A stretch of DNA of 64,000 bases from Micromonospora sp. NBC_01813 (GTDB taxonomy: Bacteria; Actinomycetota; Actinomycetes; Mycobacteriales; Micromonosporaceae). Shown one piece after another: positions 27,240-34,623 of the stretch (its first letter is position 1; each line of letters opens with the position of its first letter). The DNA lies in the NCBI RefSeq assembly GCF_035917335.1, contig NZ_CP109067.1, positions 3,719,001 through 3,783,000 on the forward strand, read 5' to 3'. Both the position numbers and the translations under genes were made by a program. Below the pieces are notes generated by a model. That model made no database searches and was not told the origin of the DNA. It saw only the letters and a program-made list of their open reading frames with translations.

Positions 27240-28046
27240 ATGACGACTACGGCAACGATGCCGGGGCAGGCGCGGGCGCGCGCCGCCATCGCGGCGAAGA
27301 CGTTGCGCACCGACCGGTGGTGGCTACCCCCGCTCATCACCGTCATCGGACTCGGTGCCTGGGTCACCTACGCCACGGTCCGTGTTTTCATGCACGACTT
27401 CTACTGGGTCGACGAGTACCACTATCTGACCCCGTTCTACTCACCATGCGTCACCGAACGCTGCGTACCGGAGGCGGCGCACTTCGGCCGGTTCCTGCCC
27501 GGCTGGTGGATCATCCCGGACGCGGCGCTGACCCTGCCGTTCCTGCTGCTGTTCCGGCTGACCTGCTACTACTACCGCAAGGCGTACTACCGGGCGTTCT
27601 GGCTGTCGCCGCCGGCCTGCGCGGTGCCGGACGGACACAAGAGCTACTCCGGCGAGACCCGCTTCCCGCTGGTCTTCCAGAACGTGCACCGGTACGCCTT
27701 CTACGCGGCCGCCATCATCTCGCTGATCAACACCTGGGACGCGGTCCTCGCCTTCGACGGCGAGAACGGCTTCGGCGTCGGCCTGGGCAACATCGTCCTG
27801 CTCGTCAACGTGGTCATGCTGTGGGCGTACACCCTGTCCTGCCACTCCTGCCGGCACATCGCCGGTGGCCGGCTGAAGCACTTCTCCAAGCACCCGGTGC
27901 GCTACCGGATCTGGACGTTCATCTCCAAGCTCAACGTCCGGCACATGCAGCTGGCCTGGATCACCCTCGGAACCCTGGCGCTGACCGACTTCTACGTGAT
28001 GGCGCTCTCCGCCGGCTGGTTCAGCGACCTGCGGTTCTTCAACTAG
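27240..28046 (+). CDS. sdhC: Sdh1-type succinate dehydrogenase membrane anchor
   Basis: Membrane subunit (268 aa) of the mycobacterial Sdh1-like complex II (Rv0249c type). Predicted five transmembrane helices (for example PPLITVIGLGAWVTYATV and FYAAAIISLINTWDAVL). Cys/His clusters are seen at SPCVTERCVPEAAHF in a loop and at CHSCRH near residue 200. A structure of mycobacterial Sdh1 has been described with a membrane-embedded Rieske-type Fe-S cluster in this subunit, and these residues are the likely ligands here; that is inference by family. ATG at 27240 follows GGGAGACAGG. First gene of sdhCAB, under a promoter with an iron box. Confidence 0.88.
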   Translation: MTTTATMPGQARARAAIAAKTLRTDRWWLPPLITVIGLGAWVTYATVRVFMHDFYWVDEYHYLTPFYSPCVTERCVPEAAHFGRFLPGWWIIPDAALTLPFLLLFRLTCYYYRKAYYRAFWLSPPACAVPDGHKSYSGETRFPLVFQNVHRYAFYAAAIISLINTWDAVLAFDGENGFGVGLGNIVLLVNVVMLWAYTLSCHSCRHIAGGRLKHFSKHPVRYRIWTFISKLNVRHMQLAWITLGTLALTDFYVMALSAGWFSDLRFFN

Positions 28047-28059
28047 GGGCTTGGACGAT

Positions 28060-29997
28060 ATGACTACCCGAATCGAACGACACCACTACGACGTCGTGGT
28101 CATCGGCGCCGGCGGCGCCGGGCTGCGGGCGGCCATCGAGGCCCGACTGGCCGGCAAGCGCACCGCGATCATCTCCAAGTCGCTGTTCGGCAAGGCGCAC
28201 ACGGTGATGGCCGAAGGCGGCGCGGCGGCGGCCATGGGCAACGTCAACAGCCGCGACAACTGGCAGGTCCACTTCCGCGACACCATGCGCGGCGGCAAGT
28301 TCCTGAACAACTTCCGGATGGCCGAGCTGCACGCCAAGGAGTCACCGCAGCGGATCTGGGAGCTGGAGACGTACGGCGCGCTGTTCGACCGTACGAAGGA
28401 CGGCAAGATCTCGCAGCGCAACTTCGGCGGCCACGAGTACCCGCGACTGGCCCACGTCGGTGACCGCACCGGCCTGGAGCTGATCCGCACCCTGCAGCAG
28501 AAGATCGTCTCGCTGCAGCAGGAGGACAAGCGGGAGTACGGCGTCCACGACGCCCGGATCAAGGTCTTCGCCGAGACCACCATCACCGAACTGATGCTCG
28601 AAGAGGGACCGGACGGTCGCCGGGTAGCCGGCGCGTTCGGCTACTACCGGGAGAGCGGCGAGTTCGTCCTGTTCGAAGCGCCGGCCGTGGTGCTGGCCAC
28701 CGGCGGGGTCGGCAAGTCGTACAAGGTGACCTCGAACTCCTGGGAGTACACCGGCGACGGGCACGCGCTCGCCCTGCGGGCCGGCGCCACCCTGATCAAC
28801 ATGGAGTTCCTGCAGTTCCACCCGACCGGCATGGTCTGGCCGCCGTCGGTCAAGGGCATCCTGGTCACCGAGTCGGTCCGCGGTGACGGCGGTGTGCTGC
28901 GCAACACCGACGGCAAGCGGTTCATGTTCGACTACGTCCCCGACGTGTTCCGCAAGCAGTACGCGGAGACCGAGGAGGAGGCGGACCGCTGGTACACCGA
29001 CCCGGACAACAACCGGCGTCCGCCGGAGCTGCTGCCCCGCGACGAGGTCGCCCGCGCGATCAACAGCGAGGTCAAAGCCGGTCGCGGTACGGAATCCGGC
29101 GGCGTGCTGCTGGACATCGCCAGCCGGTTGCCGGCCGAGGAGATCCGTCGCCGGCTGCCGTCGATGTACCACCAGTTCAAGGAGCTGGCCGACGTCGACA
29201 TCACCAAGCAGCCGATGGAGGTCGGGCCGACCTGCCACTACGTGATGGGTGGCGTCGAGGTCGACCCGGACACGGCCGCTGCGGCCGGCAGCATCAGCGG
29301 CCTGTTCGCCGCCGGTGAGGTCTCCGGCGGCATGCACGGCTCCAACCGGCTCGGCGGCAACTCCCTGTCCGACCTGCTGGTCTTCGGCAAGCGGGCCGGC
29401 GAGCACGCGGCCGCGTACGTGACCGGGCTGGACCGGCGGCCGAAGGTGGCCGCTGGCGAGGTCGAGGAGGCGGTGGATCAGGCTCTGGCCCCGCTGTCGC
29501 GCGACACCGGCGAGAACCCGTACACCCTGCAGCAGGACCTGCAGGCGGTGATGGGCGACCTGGTCGGCATCATCCGCCGCGAAGGCGAACTGGCCGACTC
29601 CCTGGTCAAGCTGGCCGAGCTGCGCGAGCGGGTGACCAAGGTCAGCGCGGCCGGTGGCCGGCGCTACAACCCCGGCTGGCACCTGGCGTTGGACCTGCGC
29701 AACATGCTGGTGGTGTCGGAGTGCACCGCCAAGGCAGCGCTGGAGCGGACGGAATCCCGGGGCGGCCACACCCGCGAGGACCACCCGACCATGGCGCCGC
29801 AGTGGCGCAAGGTCAACCTGGTCTGCTCGCTGGACGGCGAGACGGTCACGTTGACGCATCAGCCGCTGCCGAAGATGCGACCGGAGCTGATCGAGCTCTT
29901 CGACCGGACGGAGCTGTCCAAGTATCTGACCGACGAGGAGATGGTGGAGTTCGACGCGCTGGCGCAGGACGCGCTCGCTGAGGAGGCGGACAACTGA
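28060..29997 (+). CDS. sdhA: Succinate dehydrogenase flavoprotein subunit (Sdh1 type)
   Basis: FAD-bearing catalytic subunit (645 aa, same size as mycobacterial Sdh1 SdhA) that oxidises succinate to fumarate. Seen: the FAD GxGxxG motif VVIGAGGAGLRAAIEA near the N-terminus, the covalent-flavin histidine in SLFGKAHTVMAEGG, the substrate-site stretch HPTGM with RGDGGVLRN, and the C-terminal NRLGGNSLSDLLVFGKRAG. The ATG at 28060 is preferred to a TTG at 28051 that lies too close to the AGGGG. Sequence style (no DLGGPF-type fumarate reductase signatures) follows Rv0248c. One-base overlap with sdhB (TGATG). Confidence 0.94.
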   Translation: MTTRIERHHYDVVVIGAGGAGLRAAIEARLAGKRTAIISKSLFGKAHTVMAEGGAAAAMGNVNSRDNWQVHFRDTMRGGKFLNNFRMAELHAKESPQRIWELETYGALFDRTKDGKISQRNFGGHEYPRLAHVGDRTGLELIRTLQQKIVSLQQEDKREYGVHDARIKVFAETTITELMLEEGPDGRRVAGAFGYYRESGEFVLFEAPAVVLATGGVGKSYKVTSNSWEYTGDGHALALRAGATLINMEFLQFHPTGMVWPPSVKGILVTESVRGDGGVLRNTDGKRFMFDYVPDVFRKQYAETEEEADRWYTDPDNNRRPPELLPRDEVARAINSEVKAGRGTESGGVLLDIASRLPAEEIRRRLPSMYHQFKELADVDITKQPMEVGPTCHYVMGGVEVDPDTAAAAGSISGLFAAGEVSGGMHGSNRLGGNSLSDLLVFGKRAGEHAAAYVTGLDRRPKVAAGEVEEAVDQALAPLSRDTGENPYTLQQDLQAVMGDLVGIIRREGELADSLVKLAELRERVTKVSAAGGRRYNPGWHLALDLRNMLVVSECTAKAALERTESRGGHTREDHPTMAPQWRKVNLVCSLDGETVTLTHQPLPKMRPELIELFDRTELSKYLTDEEMVEFDALAQDALAEEADN

Positions 29998-31052
29998 TGG
30001 GCACCAAGCGCCACTTCAAGGTGTGGCGGGGCGACGAGACCGGCGGCGAGCTGCAGGACTACCAGGTCGAGGTGAACGAGGGCGAGGTCGTCCTCGACGT
30101 CATCCACCGGCTGCAGGCCACCGAGGCTCCCGACCTGGCCTGCCGGTGGAACTGCAAGGCCGGCAAGTGCGGCTCCTGTTCCATGGAGATCAACGGGATG
30201 CCGAAGCTGGGCTGCATGACGCGGATGTCGACGTTCGAGGAGAACGAGACGATCAGCGTCACCCCGCTGCGGACCTTCCCAGTGATCCGGGACCTGGTCA
30301 CCGACGTCTCGTTCAACTACCAGAAGTCCCTCGAGTCGCCGGCGTTCAGCCCGCCGGAGGACCTGGCCCCGGGCGAGTACCGGATGCAGCAGGTCGACGT
30401 CGAGCGTTCCCAGGAATTCCGCAAGTGCATCGAGTGCTTCCTGTGCCAGAACACCTGTCACGTGGTGCGTGACCACGACGACAACAAGACGGCGTTCTCC
30501 GGCCCCCGGGTGTTCATCCGCGCCGCAGAGCTGGACATGCACCCGCTGGACACCCGGACCGACCGCAAGGAGTACGCGCAGGCCTCGCAGGGTCTGGGCT
30601 ACTGCAACATCACCAAGTGCTGCACCGAGGTCTGCCCCGAACACATCAAGATCACCGACAACGCGATCATCCCGATGAAGGAACGCGTCGTCGACCGGCG
30701 CTACGATCCGCTGGTGTGGCTCGGCAGCAAGATCTTCCGGCGGGGGCAGAACGGCACCGCGAACGGCGCCGGCCTCGGTGAGTCCGGCCTCGACCAGCCG
30801 GTCGGCACCGTCGCGGCGGCGAGTCTGCCCGCTGAGGGCGACCACAGCCCGGCGGCGGACGCCGAGCGTGGGGTGAACTGGCACCGCCAGGTCCCCCGAC
30901 CGCAGGCAGCCGCGGTGGACGAGAAGGGCCACCTGCCGATCAGCGAGTTGGCGTTCGACAAGCCGGCGGCCCCGTCGCCGTTCGGCGAGGACGTCACCTT
31001 CCCGCTGCCGGACAAGTCGCTCAACTACCACCACCCCGACCAGGACCGCTGA
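29997..31052 (+). CDS. sdhB: Succinate dehydrogenase iron-sulfur subunit with C-terminal extension
   Basis: Electron-transfer subunit with 2Fe-2S, 4Fe-4S and 3Fe-4S clusters. The plant-type cluster ligands are in CRWNCKAGKCGSCSMEI with a distal Cys in PKLGC; the C-terminal clusters use CIECFLCQNTCH and CNITKCCTEVCPEH. At 351 aa it is about 100 residues longer than the usual ~250; everything after about residue 245 (from RGQNGTANG) is low-complexity Gly/Ala/Pro-rich and ends in a more conserved-looking LPDKSLNYHHPD. Start overlaps the sdhA stop. The transcript ends at a perfect intrinsic terminator 22 nt downstream. Confidence 0.93.
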   Translation: MGTKRHFKVWRGDETGGELQDYQVEVNEGEVVLDVIHRLQATEAPDLACRWNCKAGKCGSCSMEINGMPKLGCMTRMSTFEENETISVTPLRTFPVIRDLVTDVSFNYQKSLESPAFSPPEDLAPGEYRMQQVDVERSQEFRKCIECFLCQNTCHVVRDHDDNKTAFSGPRVFIRAAELDMHPLDTRTDRKEYAQASQGLGYCNITKCCTEVCPEHIKITDNAIIPMKERVVDRRYDPLVWLGSKIFRRGQNGTANGAGLGESGLDQPVGTVAAASLPAEGDHSPAADAERGVNWHRQVPRPQAAAVDEKGHLPISELAFDKPAAPSPFGEDVTFPLPDKSLNYHHPDQDR

Positions 31053-31074
31053 ACGCGGCCTACCGCACATCAAG

Positions 31075-31117
31075 ATCGCCCCACCCGGAGCTCAGCGCAC
31101 CGGGTGGGGCGATTTTT
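31075..31117 (+). terminator. Intrinsic terminator of the sdhCAB operon
   Basis: A perfect 14-bp stem (ATCGCCCCACCCGG / CCGGGTGGGGCGAT), 11-nt loop and a run of five T at 31113-31117, 22 nt after the sdhB stop. Confidence 0.92.
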
Positions 31118-31286
31118 CGTAGGTTGCCGGCTTCGTGGGATTGCCGGGAACGGATCGACAGTCGTAACATCCTTCGCGGAGCCGGGAGCCGATCTCATAG
31201 ATCGCCCCGTCGTGGGCGGTGTCGGGCCGCCGAGCCCACGGCATCAGTCCGCCCTGCGGGCTGCCCGCCAAAGGAGCTCCGCAACC

Positions 31287-32063
31287 ATGATTCCGCTCAG
31301 GCGCTACCGCCTGCTCTCGATAATCTTCGCCGCCGCACTCGCCCTCAGCGTCACCATCGTCTGGCTCGCGCCGGTCGCCGACGCGGGCGAACTGTGCGGC
31401 CGAGCCGACACGATCAACATCGCCGACAAGCGGCAGGTGGTGATGAACAACGTCTGGGGCGCCGACACCCTGCAGTGCCTGGAAGTCGACCAGGACGGCA
31501 GCTTCGAGGTCAGCCACTCGGAACACGACAAACGCACCGAGTCGGCGGCCGCGTACCCGACGATCTACCAGGGCTGCCACTGGGGCAACTGCACCGTCGG
31601 CAGCGGGCTGCCGATCAAGATTCGGGACCTACGCTCCGCCCGGTCGAGCTGGACCATCGACACCACCGACGTCGACGGCCGCTGGAACGTCACCTACGAC
31701 CTGTGGTTCCACACCGACGCCAACGCCCACCGCACCCCGGACGGCGCCGAACTGATGGTGTGGCTGGACCGGGCCGACGGCACCGAACCCGCCGGCACCC
31801 TGGTGGCCCGCAACGTGACCCTCGCTGGTGCGCTCTGGGACGTCTACTACGCCGACTGGCACTGGAACTACGTCGCGTACGTCCGGGTCCGCCCGACCAA
31901 CCAGGTGGACGACTTCGAGTTGGCTGTCTTCACCCGCGACGCGGTGGGCCGGGGCTACCTCGACCGCGACTGGTACCTCAGCGGTATCGAAGCCGGCTTC
32001 GAGATCTGGCAGGACGGCGCGGGGCTCTCGTCCAGGTCGTTCCAGGTCGCGATCAACTACTGA
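31287..32063 (+). CDS. Secreted glycoside hydrolase family 12 endoglucanase
   Basis: Exported beta-1,4-glucanase or xyloglucanase of the GH12 jelly-roll fold (258 aa). A Sec signal peptide covers about residues 1-33 (basic RRYR, hydrophobic core, APVADA cleavage region). Family landmarks: SAAYPTIYQGCHWGNC, the nucleophile region GAELMVWLD with Glu155, and the acid/base region GFEIWQDG with Glu239; both catalytic carboxylates are present. No cellulose-binding module is attached. ATG at 31287 with AAAGGAG 10 nt upstream. It stands alone, overlapping the convergent Nudix gene by 11 bp. Substrate choice within GH12 cannot be decided here. Confidence 0.88.
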   Translation: MIPLRRYRLLSIIFAAALALSVTIVWLAPVADAGELCGRADTINIADKRQVVMNNVWGADTLQCLEVDQDGSFEVSHSEHDKRTESAAAYPTIYQGCHWGNCTVGSGLPIKIRDLRSARSSWTIDTTDVDGRWNVTYDLWFHTDANAHRTPDGAELMVWLDRADGTEPAGTLVARNVTLAGALWDVYYADWHWNYVAYVRVRPTNQVDDFELAVFTRDAVGRGYLDRDWYLSGIEAGFEIWQDGAGLSSRSFQVAINY

Positions 32064-32496
32064 CCGGCCGGCCCGGGGCGGCCCCGGCCGACACCAGGTA
32101 CGGGCGCAGCTCGGCCACGATGGGCTGGTCGGCGGGCAGCCAGTCGACCTGGTCGAGCTCGTCCGCCGCCAGCCACCGCAGCGCGGAATGCTCCAGCGCG
32201 GTCGGCTGCGCCGGCCCGCACAGGCTGGCCAGGTAGACCCGCAGCACGGCTCGGCCGTGGCCGAGCACCTGATCGCCGCCGACCCGGTCACCGACCGCGA
32301 TCGCCACCCCGAGTTCCTCGCGACACTCCCGGATCAGCGCGTCAACCTCGGTCTCGTCGGTTTCTACCTTGCCGCCCGGAAACTCCCATTTGCCGGCTGT
32401 GGGAGGCGGATGGGCGCGCGCGCAAGCCAGCACTCGACCGCCGAGCACGATTGCCGCCCCGACCACCACCCGATACCTCGCTCGCCCGGTTCCCAC
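32053..32496 (-). CDS. Nudix (MutT-like) hydrolase
   Basis: A 147-aa pyrophosphohydrolase. The 23-residue Nudix box is complete: G-K-V-E-T-D-E then seven residues then RECREELGV, matching GX5EX7REUXEEXGU. The preceding PPTAGKWEFPGGK and the overall size resemble MutT/NUDT1-type nucleotide-sanitising enzymes (8-oxo-dGTP or similar), and a (deoxy)CTP-type variant is also possible. GTG start at 32496. Its 3' end overlaps the GH12 gene on the other strand. No operon partner. Confidence 0.88.
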   Translation of the reverse strand: MGTGRARYRVVVGAAIVLGGRVLACARAHPPPTAGKWEFPGGKVETDETEVDALIRECREELGVAIAVGDRVGGDQVLGHGRAVLRVYLASLCGPAQPTALEHSALRWLAADELDQVDWLPADQPIVAELRPYLVSAGAAPGRPVSS

Positions 32497-32576
32497 AGCA
32501 GACCAGGGTGCCAGATCAATCAGCGTTTCGGGTAACCCTGCTGACCGCTAGGACAGCAGATGCCGGAAAGGTGGAC

Positions 32577-32993
32577 GTGGACACACCAGCCAGTCAGCGG
32601 CAAGACTGGGGACCACCGACCAAGACACAGGATGGCGACGATTTGGCCACAAGCCGGCAACGACGCCTGGGAGGTGTGGCTTTGCGAGCACTCTGGTCCG
32701 GCCGCGCCGGCCGCGACTACCTTAGCGATGCGCTGACCCAACTCGCTGGGTGGACGCAGCACGGCCAGCAGATCCGACGCACCCTGGTTCTTGACGACAG
32801 CCAGCACGCCGAGCTCACCGAGCGGATCAAGGTGGCGGCCGACGCCCTGCACCTTCGACCCGACGTACGCCGCGTCGAAGGGCACACCCAGATCCACCTC
32901 GGGGCACCCAACGGCGAAGGAATCACCGAAGGTGATGTCGCACTCGCCGCGCGCATCGAGGACGTCTACCGGACGATCGTCGACCCCAGCTGA
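32577..32993 (+). CDS. Pterin-4a-carbinolamine dehydratase-like protein with lost catalytic histidines
   Basis: A 138-aa protein whose second half follows the PCD/DCoH fold: QLAGWTQHGQQIRRTLVLDD, then ERIKVAADALHLRPDV, then IHLGAPNGEGITEGDVALAARI. In active enzymes the helix carries H-H-P-[ED] and the later strand T-H-x-x-G-G-L-T; here these read L-R-P-D and G-A-P-N-G-E-G-I-T, so the catalytic histidines are missing. It may therefore have a structural or regulatory role rather than dehydratase activity. GTG at 32577 is chosen because GGAAAG lies 6 nt upstream; a GTG six bases earlier is possible. The N-terminal ~50 residues are polar and unrecognised. Confidence 0.6.
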   Translation: MDTPASQRQDWGPPTKTQDGDDLATSRQRRLGGVALRALWSGRAGRDYLSDALTQLAGWTQHGQQIRRTLVLDDSQHAELTERIKVAADALHLRPDVRRVEGHTQIHLGAPNGEGITEGDVALAARIEDVYRTIVDPS

Positions 32994-33019
32994 GCGCTGC
33001 CTCAGTTGCCGGGTCCGCT

Positions 33020-33035
33020 TACCCTCGGATGCATG
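33020..33035 (+). promoter_or_regulatory. Leaderless promoter of the PH-like gene
   Basis: TACCCT (33020-33025) lies 7 nt before the ATG at 33033, with no ribosome site. Confidence 0.5.
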
Positions 33036-33395
33036 GCGAACGTGACGTACGACCGGCGGGAGCAACTCAAGCAGATCGAGAGCGGGCTGCTCGACGGCGA
33101 GCAGGTGATCGCGGTCTACGACGCGATCGGCACCGGCACCGGCTTCATCGGGCTGACCAACCGGCGCGTGATCATCCAGGACAAGTCGTTCGTCGGCAAG
33201 AGGTTCGCCATCACCAGCATCCCGTACTCCAAGATCACCAGCGTCAGCGTGGTCAGCAACAAGTCCTGGGGCGGCTCGTACTTCTCCACCGGAGCGATCG
33301 CCGTCCACGTCGGCACCCACACCTACGAGGTCGAGTTCCGGGGCGACCAGAAGTCACACCACGTCCACAACGTGATCCTGCACTACATCTCCTGA
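33033..33395 (+). CDS. PH-like domain protein (bacterial pleckstrin homology type)
   Basis: A 120-aa single-domain protein. The pattern of strands (GEQVIAVYDAIGTGTGFIGLTNRRVIIQD, FAITSIPYSKITSVSV, TGAIAVHVGTHTYEVEF) ending in a helix (HHVHNVILHYI) is that of small bacterial PH domains, where L-T-N-R-R-V/I-I is the common hallmark. No membrane segment or enzyme motif. Such proteins are usually annotated PH domain-containing and have no established role. Probably leaderless. Monocistronic between the PCD-like gene and the accessory patch. Confidence 0.75.
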   Translation: MANVTYDRREQLKQIESGLLDGEQVIAVYDAIGTGTGFIGLTNRRVIIQDKSFVGKRFAITSIPYSKITSVSVVSNKSWGGSYFSTGAIAVHVGTHTYEVEFRGDQKSHHVHNVILHYIS

Positions 33396-33500
33396 CGAAC
33401 CGGCCGAGACCCGCCTGCCAGCTCCCCCGATGCACGGACTCGGCAAGGTCCGGGGCTGCTTACGGACAAAGATCCGCAGTCGCCTCTGTCCAGACGTAGA

Positions 33501-33731
33501 TCATTCCGACCCAGGCGTCACGAACGTACCGCGGCCAGTGAAGGTCACCACTCGGCCTTCCGCGCGCAGCACGTCCAGCGCAGCCCGCACTGTGCCGCGT
33601 GCCACGTCGTACGTTTGCGCCAACGTCACCTCGCCGGGGAGTTTGTGCCCAGGAGGCCACTCGCCACTGTCGATCCTCGCTCGAAGCACGCGTTCAGCTG
33701 TCAGCGGTCCCGGCGCTCTCCGGCTCGACAC
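33501..33731 (-). CDS. Short GntR-type winged-helix protein
   Basis: DNA-binding domain only, without the ligand-binding C-terminal domain of full GntR regulators. From GTG at 33731 it is 76 aa; the N-terminal helix (ERVLRARIDSGEW), PPGHKLPGEVTLAQTYDVARGTVRAAL recognition segment and wing EGRVVTFTGRGTFV are all present. An ATG at 33770 gives 89 aa and a larger overlap with the upstream gene; a GTG at 33689 would trim the first helix. The upstream HTH gene reads into it on the same strand, suggesting a two-gene regulatory unit. Target unknown. Confidence 0.65.
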   Translation of the reverse strand: MSSRRAPGPLTAERVLRARIDSGEWPPGHKLPGEVTLAQTYDVARGTVRAALDVLRAEGRVVTFTGRGTFVTPGSE

Positions 33732-34041
33732 CGCCGGCTCGCAGGATTCGTCGGACCTGTTCACGGCCATAGCCGGTCACCCGAGCGATCTCGCCGACGC
33801 GCGCACCGCCTCGATAAGCCGCCACGATGGCGGCTGCAAGCCGCAGACGTACTTGTGGCACATCGGCACGCGCCGAAGCAACCTCCGCGAGACCATCCTG
33901 CACGCGTTGAAGCGCTGCTCGGTACGCCTCCGCCGCCGCCTCAAGGTCACCCACCACGTGGCCACTTTGACACGCACACCACATCCCACCTGCAAGTACG
34001 CCAACGAGGCCACCTATCTGATTTACAGGTGGCCACATCAT
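33694..34041 (-). CDS. Small helix-turn-helix protein upstream of the GntR gene
   Basis: A 115-aa protein from an ATG-ATG pair at 34041/34038. The N-terminal part is Gly/Trp/Cys-containing and unrecognised; the middle is a long amphipathic helix (DLEAAAEAYRAALQRVQDGLA) and the C-terminal part (GGARVGEIARVTGYGREQVRRIL) looks like an HTH of the kind found in resolvase tails and small actinobacterial regulators. No clear ribosome site. An 8-bp inverted repeat (34008-34034) sits just inside the 5' end of the gene. Its 3' end overlaps the GntR gene, implying coupling. Function unknown. Confidence 0.5.
   Translation of the reverse strand: MMWPPVNQIGGLVGVLAGGMWCACQSGHVVGDLEAAAEAYRAALQRVQDGLAEVASARADVPQVRLRLAAAIVAAYRGGARVGEIARVTGYGREQVRRILRAGGVEPESAGTADS
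34008..34034. promoter_or_regulatory. Inverted repeat at the 5' end of the HTH gene
   Basis: GGCCACCT and AGGTGGCC separated by 11 bp, immediately downstream of the ATG codons of the HTH gene and facing the divergent gene at 34126. Possible operator for one of the two adjacent regulators. Confidence 0.35.
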
Positions 34042-34125
34042 CGTTAATGTTGCGTCAAATAGAGCGGCCCTCAGCTCGCGTGGTAGCGCTCGCCGAGGGC
34101 CTTGACGCGAAACGAGGTCGCGCCC

Positions 34126-34425
34126 GTGAACATTGTGCCCGAAACTCCGCGACCCGTCGGCCAGCCCAGCGTGCCGCACACACCGCGAATGTCCAGGCCG
34201 AACGCGCATAGCGACGCGAGCACCAGCCCGGAAACAGGGATCCTGGTCGCCGGCCCCAGGGTGCTGCCGCCGCACGGGACGGTGCAGATCTGGGCGGACG
34301 CCGGCTCAGGCGGGACCGGTCAGCGGGCAGACGTCGCCGTCGACCGTCTCCGGCTGGCGGAGATCGACTCCGGAGAAGGGACCACGGCCCTCTACCGACT
34401 GGAGACGTCCTACCACCACAGCTGA
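34126..34425 (+). CDS. Hypothetical protein (99 aa)
   Basis: Pro/Arg/Thr-rich N-terminus (MNIVPETPRPVGQPSVPHTP) followed by a more regular segment (TGILVAGPRVLPPHGTVQIWADAGSGG) that could form a small beta-domain. No family is recognised. GTG at 34126 is supported by GAGG 8 nt upstream. It is divergent from the HTH-GntR pair, an arrangement that suggests it may be the pair's target. A GC-rich hairpin (34446-34475) and a long perfect palindrome with T-run (34552-34601) follow the stop. Confidence 0.5.
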   Translation: MNIVPETPRPVGQPSVPHTPRMSRPNAHSDASTSPETGILVAGPRVLPPHGTVQIWADAGSGGTGQRADVAVDRLRLAEIDSGEGTTALYRLETSYHHS

Positions 34426-34522
34426 CCCGAAGACCCCGACAATACGGAGCCCTCGGCCACCGAGCCGGGGGCTCTGCCGTTCCCTACTGACCCACAGAAG
34501 GTTGACGAATTGGTGACCTTCA

Positions 34523-34549
34523 GTCAGGTGCTCGAAGTCAGGTGCTCGT
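34523..34549 (+). repeat. Short direct repeat
   Basis: GTCAGGTGCTCG occurs twice, separated by 2-3 bases, just before the nested palindrome. Possibly a remnant of local duplication. Confidence 0.5.
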
Positions 34550-34551
34550 CG

Positions 34552-34601
34552 AGCTTCATGCCACAGAGGCATGAATATGCCTCTGTGGCATGAAGCTTTT
34601 T
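34552..34601 (+). terminator. Nested perfect palindrome with T-run (ATGCC-N5-GGCAT twice)
   Basis: A perfect 21-bp stem closed by the 4-nt loop GAAT and followed by TTTTT, so a very strong intrinsic terminator for the rightward gene. Each arm is itself an inverted repeat, ATGCC-N5-GGCAT, giving two 15-bp palindromic half-sites around the centre. A second copy of this architecture is at 58310-58356. Confidence 0.85.
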
Positions 34602-34623
34602 CGCTAGTACCCAGTCCCCGACC

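Noticed and set aside
31211-31240. Hairpin CGTGGGC / GCCCACG upstream of the GH12 gene, considered as a CebR-like operator or riboregulator
   Set aside because: Arms are only 7 bp, GC-rich hairpins of this size are expected by chance at this base composition, and the sequence does not match the known TGGGAGCGCTCCCA operator.
34446-34475. GC-rich hairpin after the hypothetical gene at 34126, considered as its terminator
   Set aside because: Imperfect stem without T-run; the perfect palindrome with T-run at 34552-34601 is a much better candidate.
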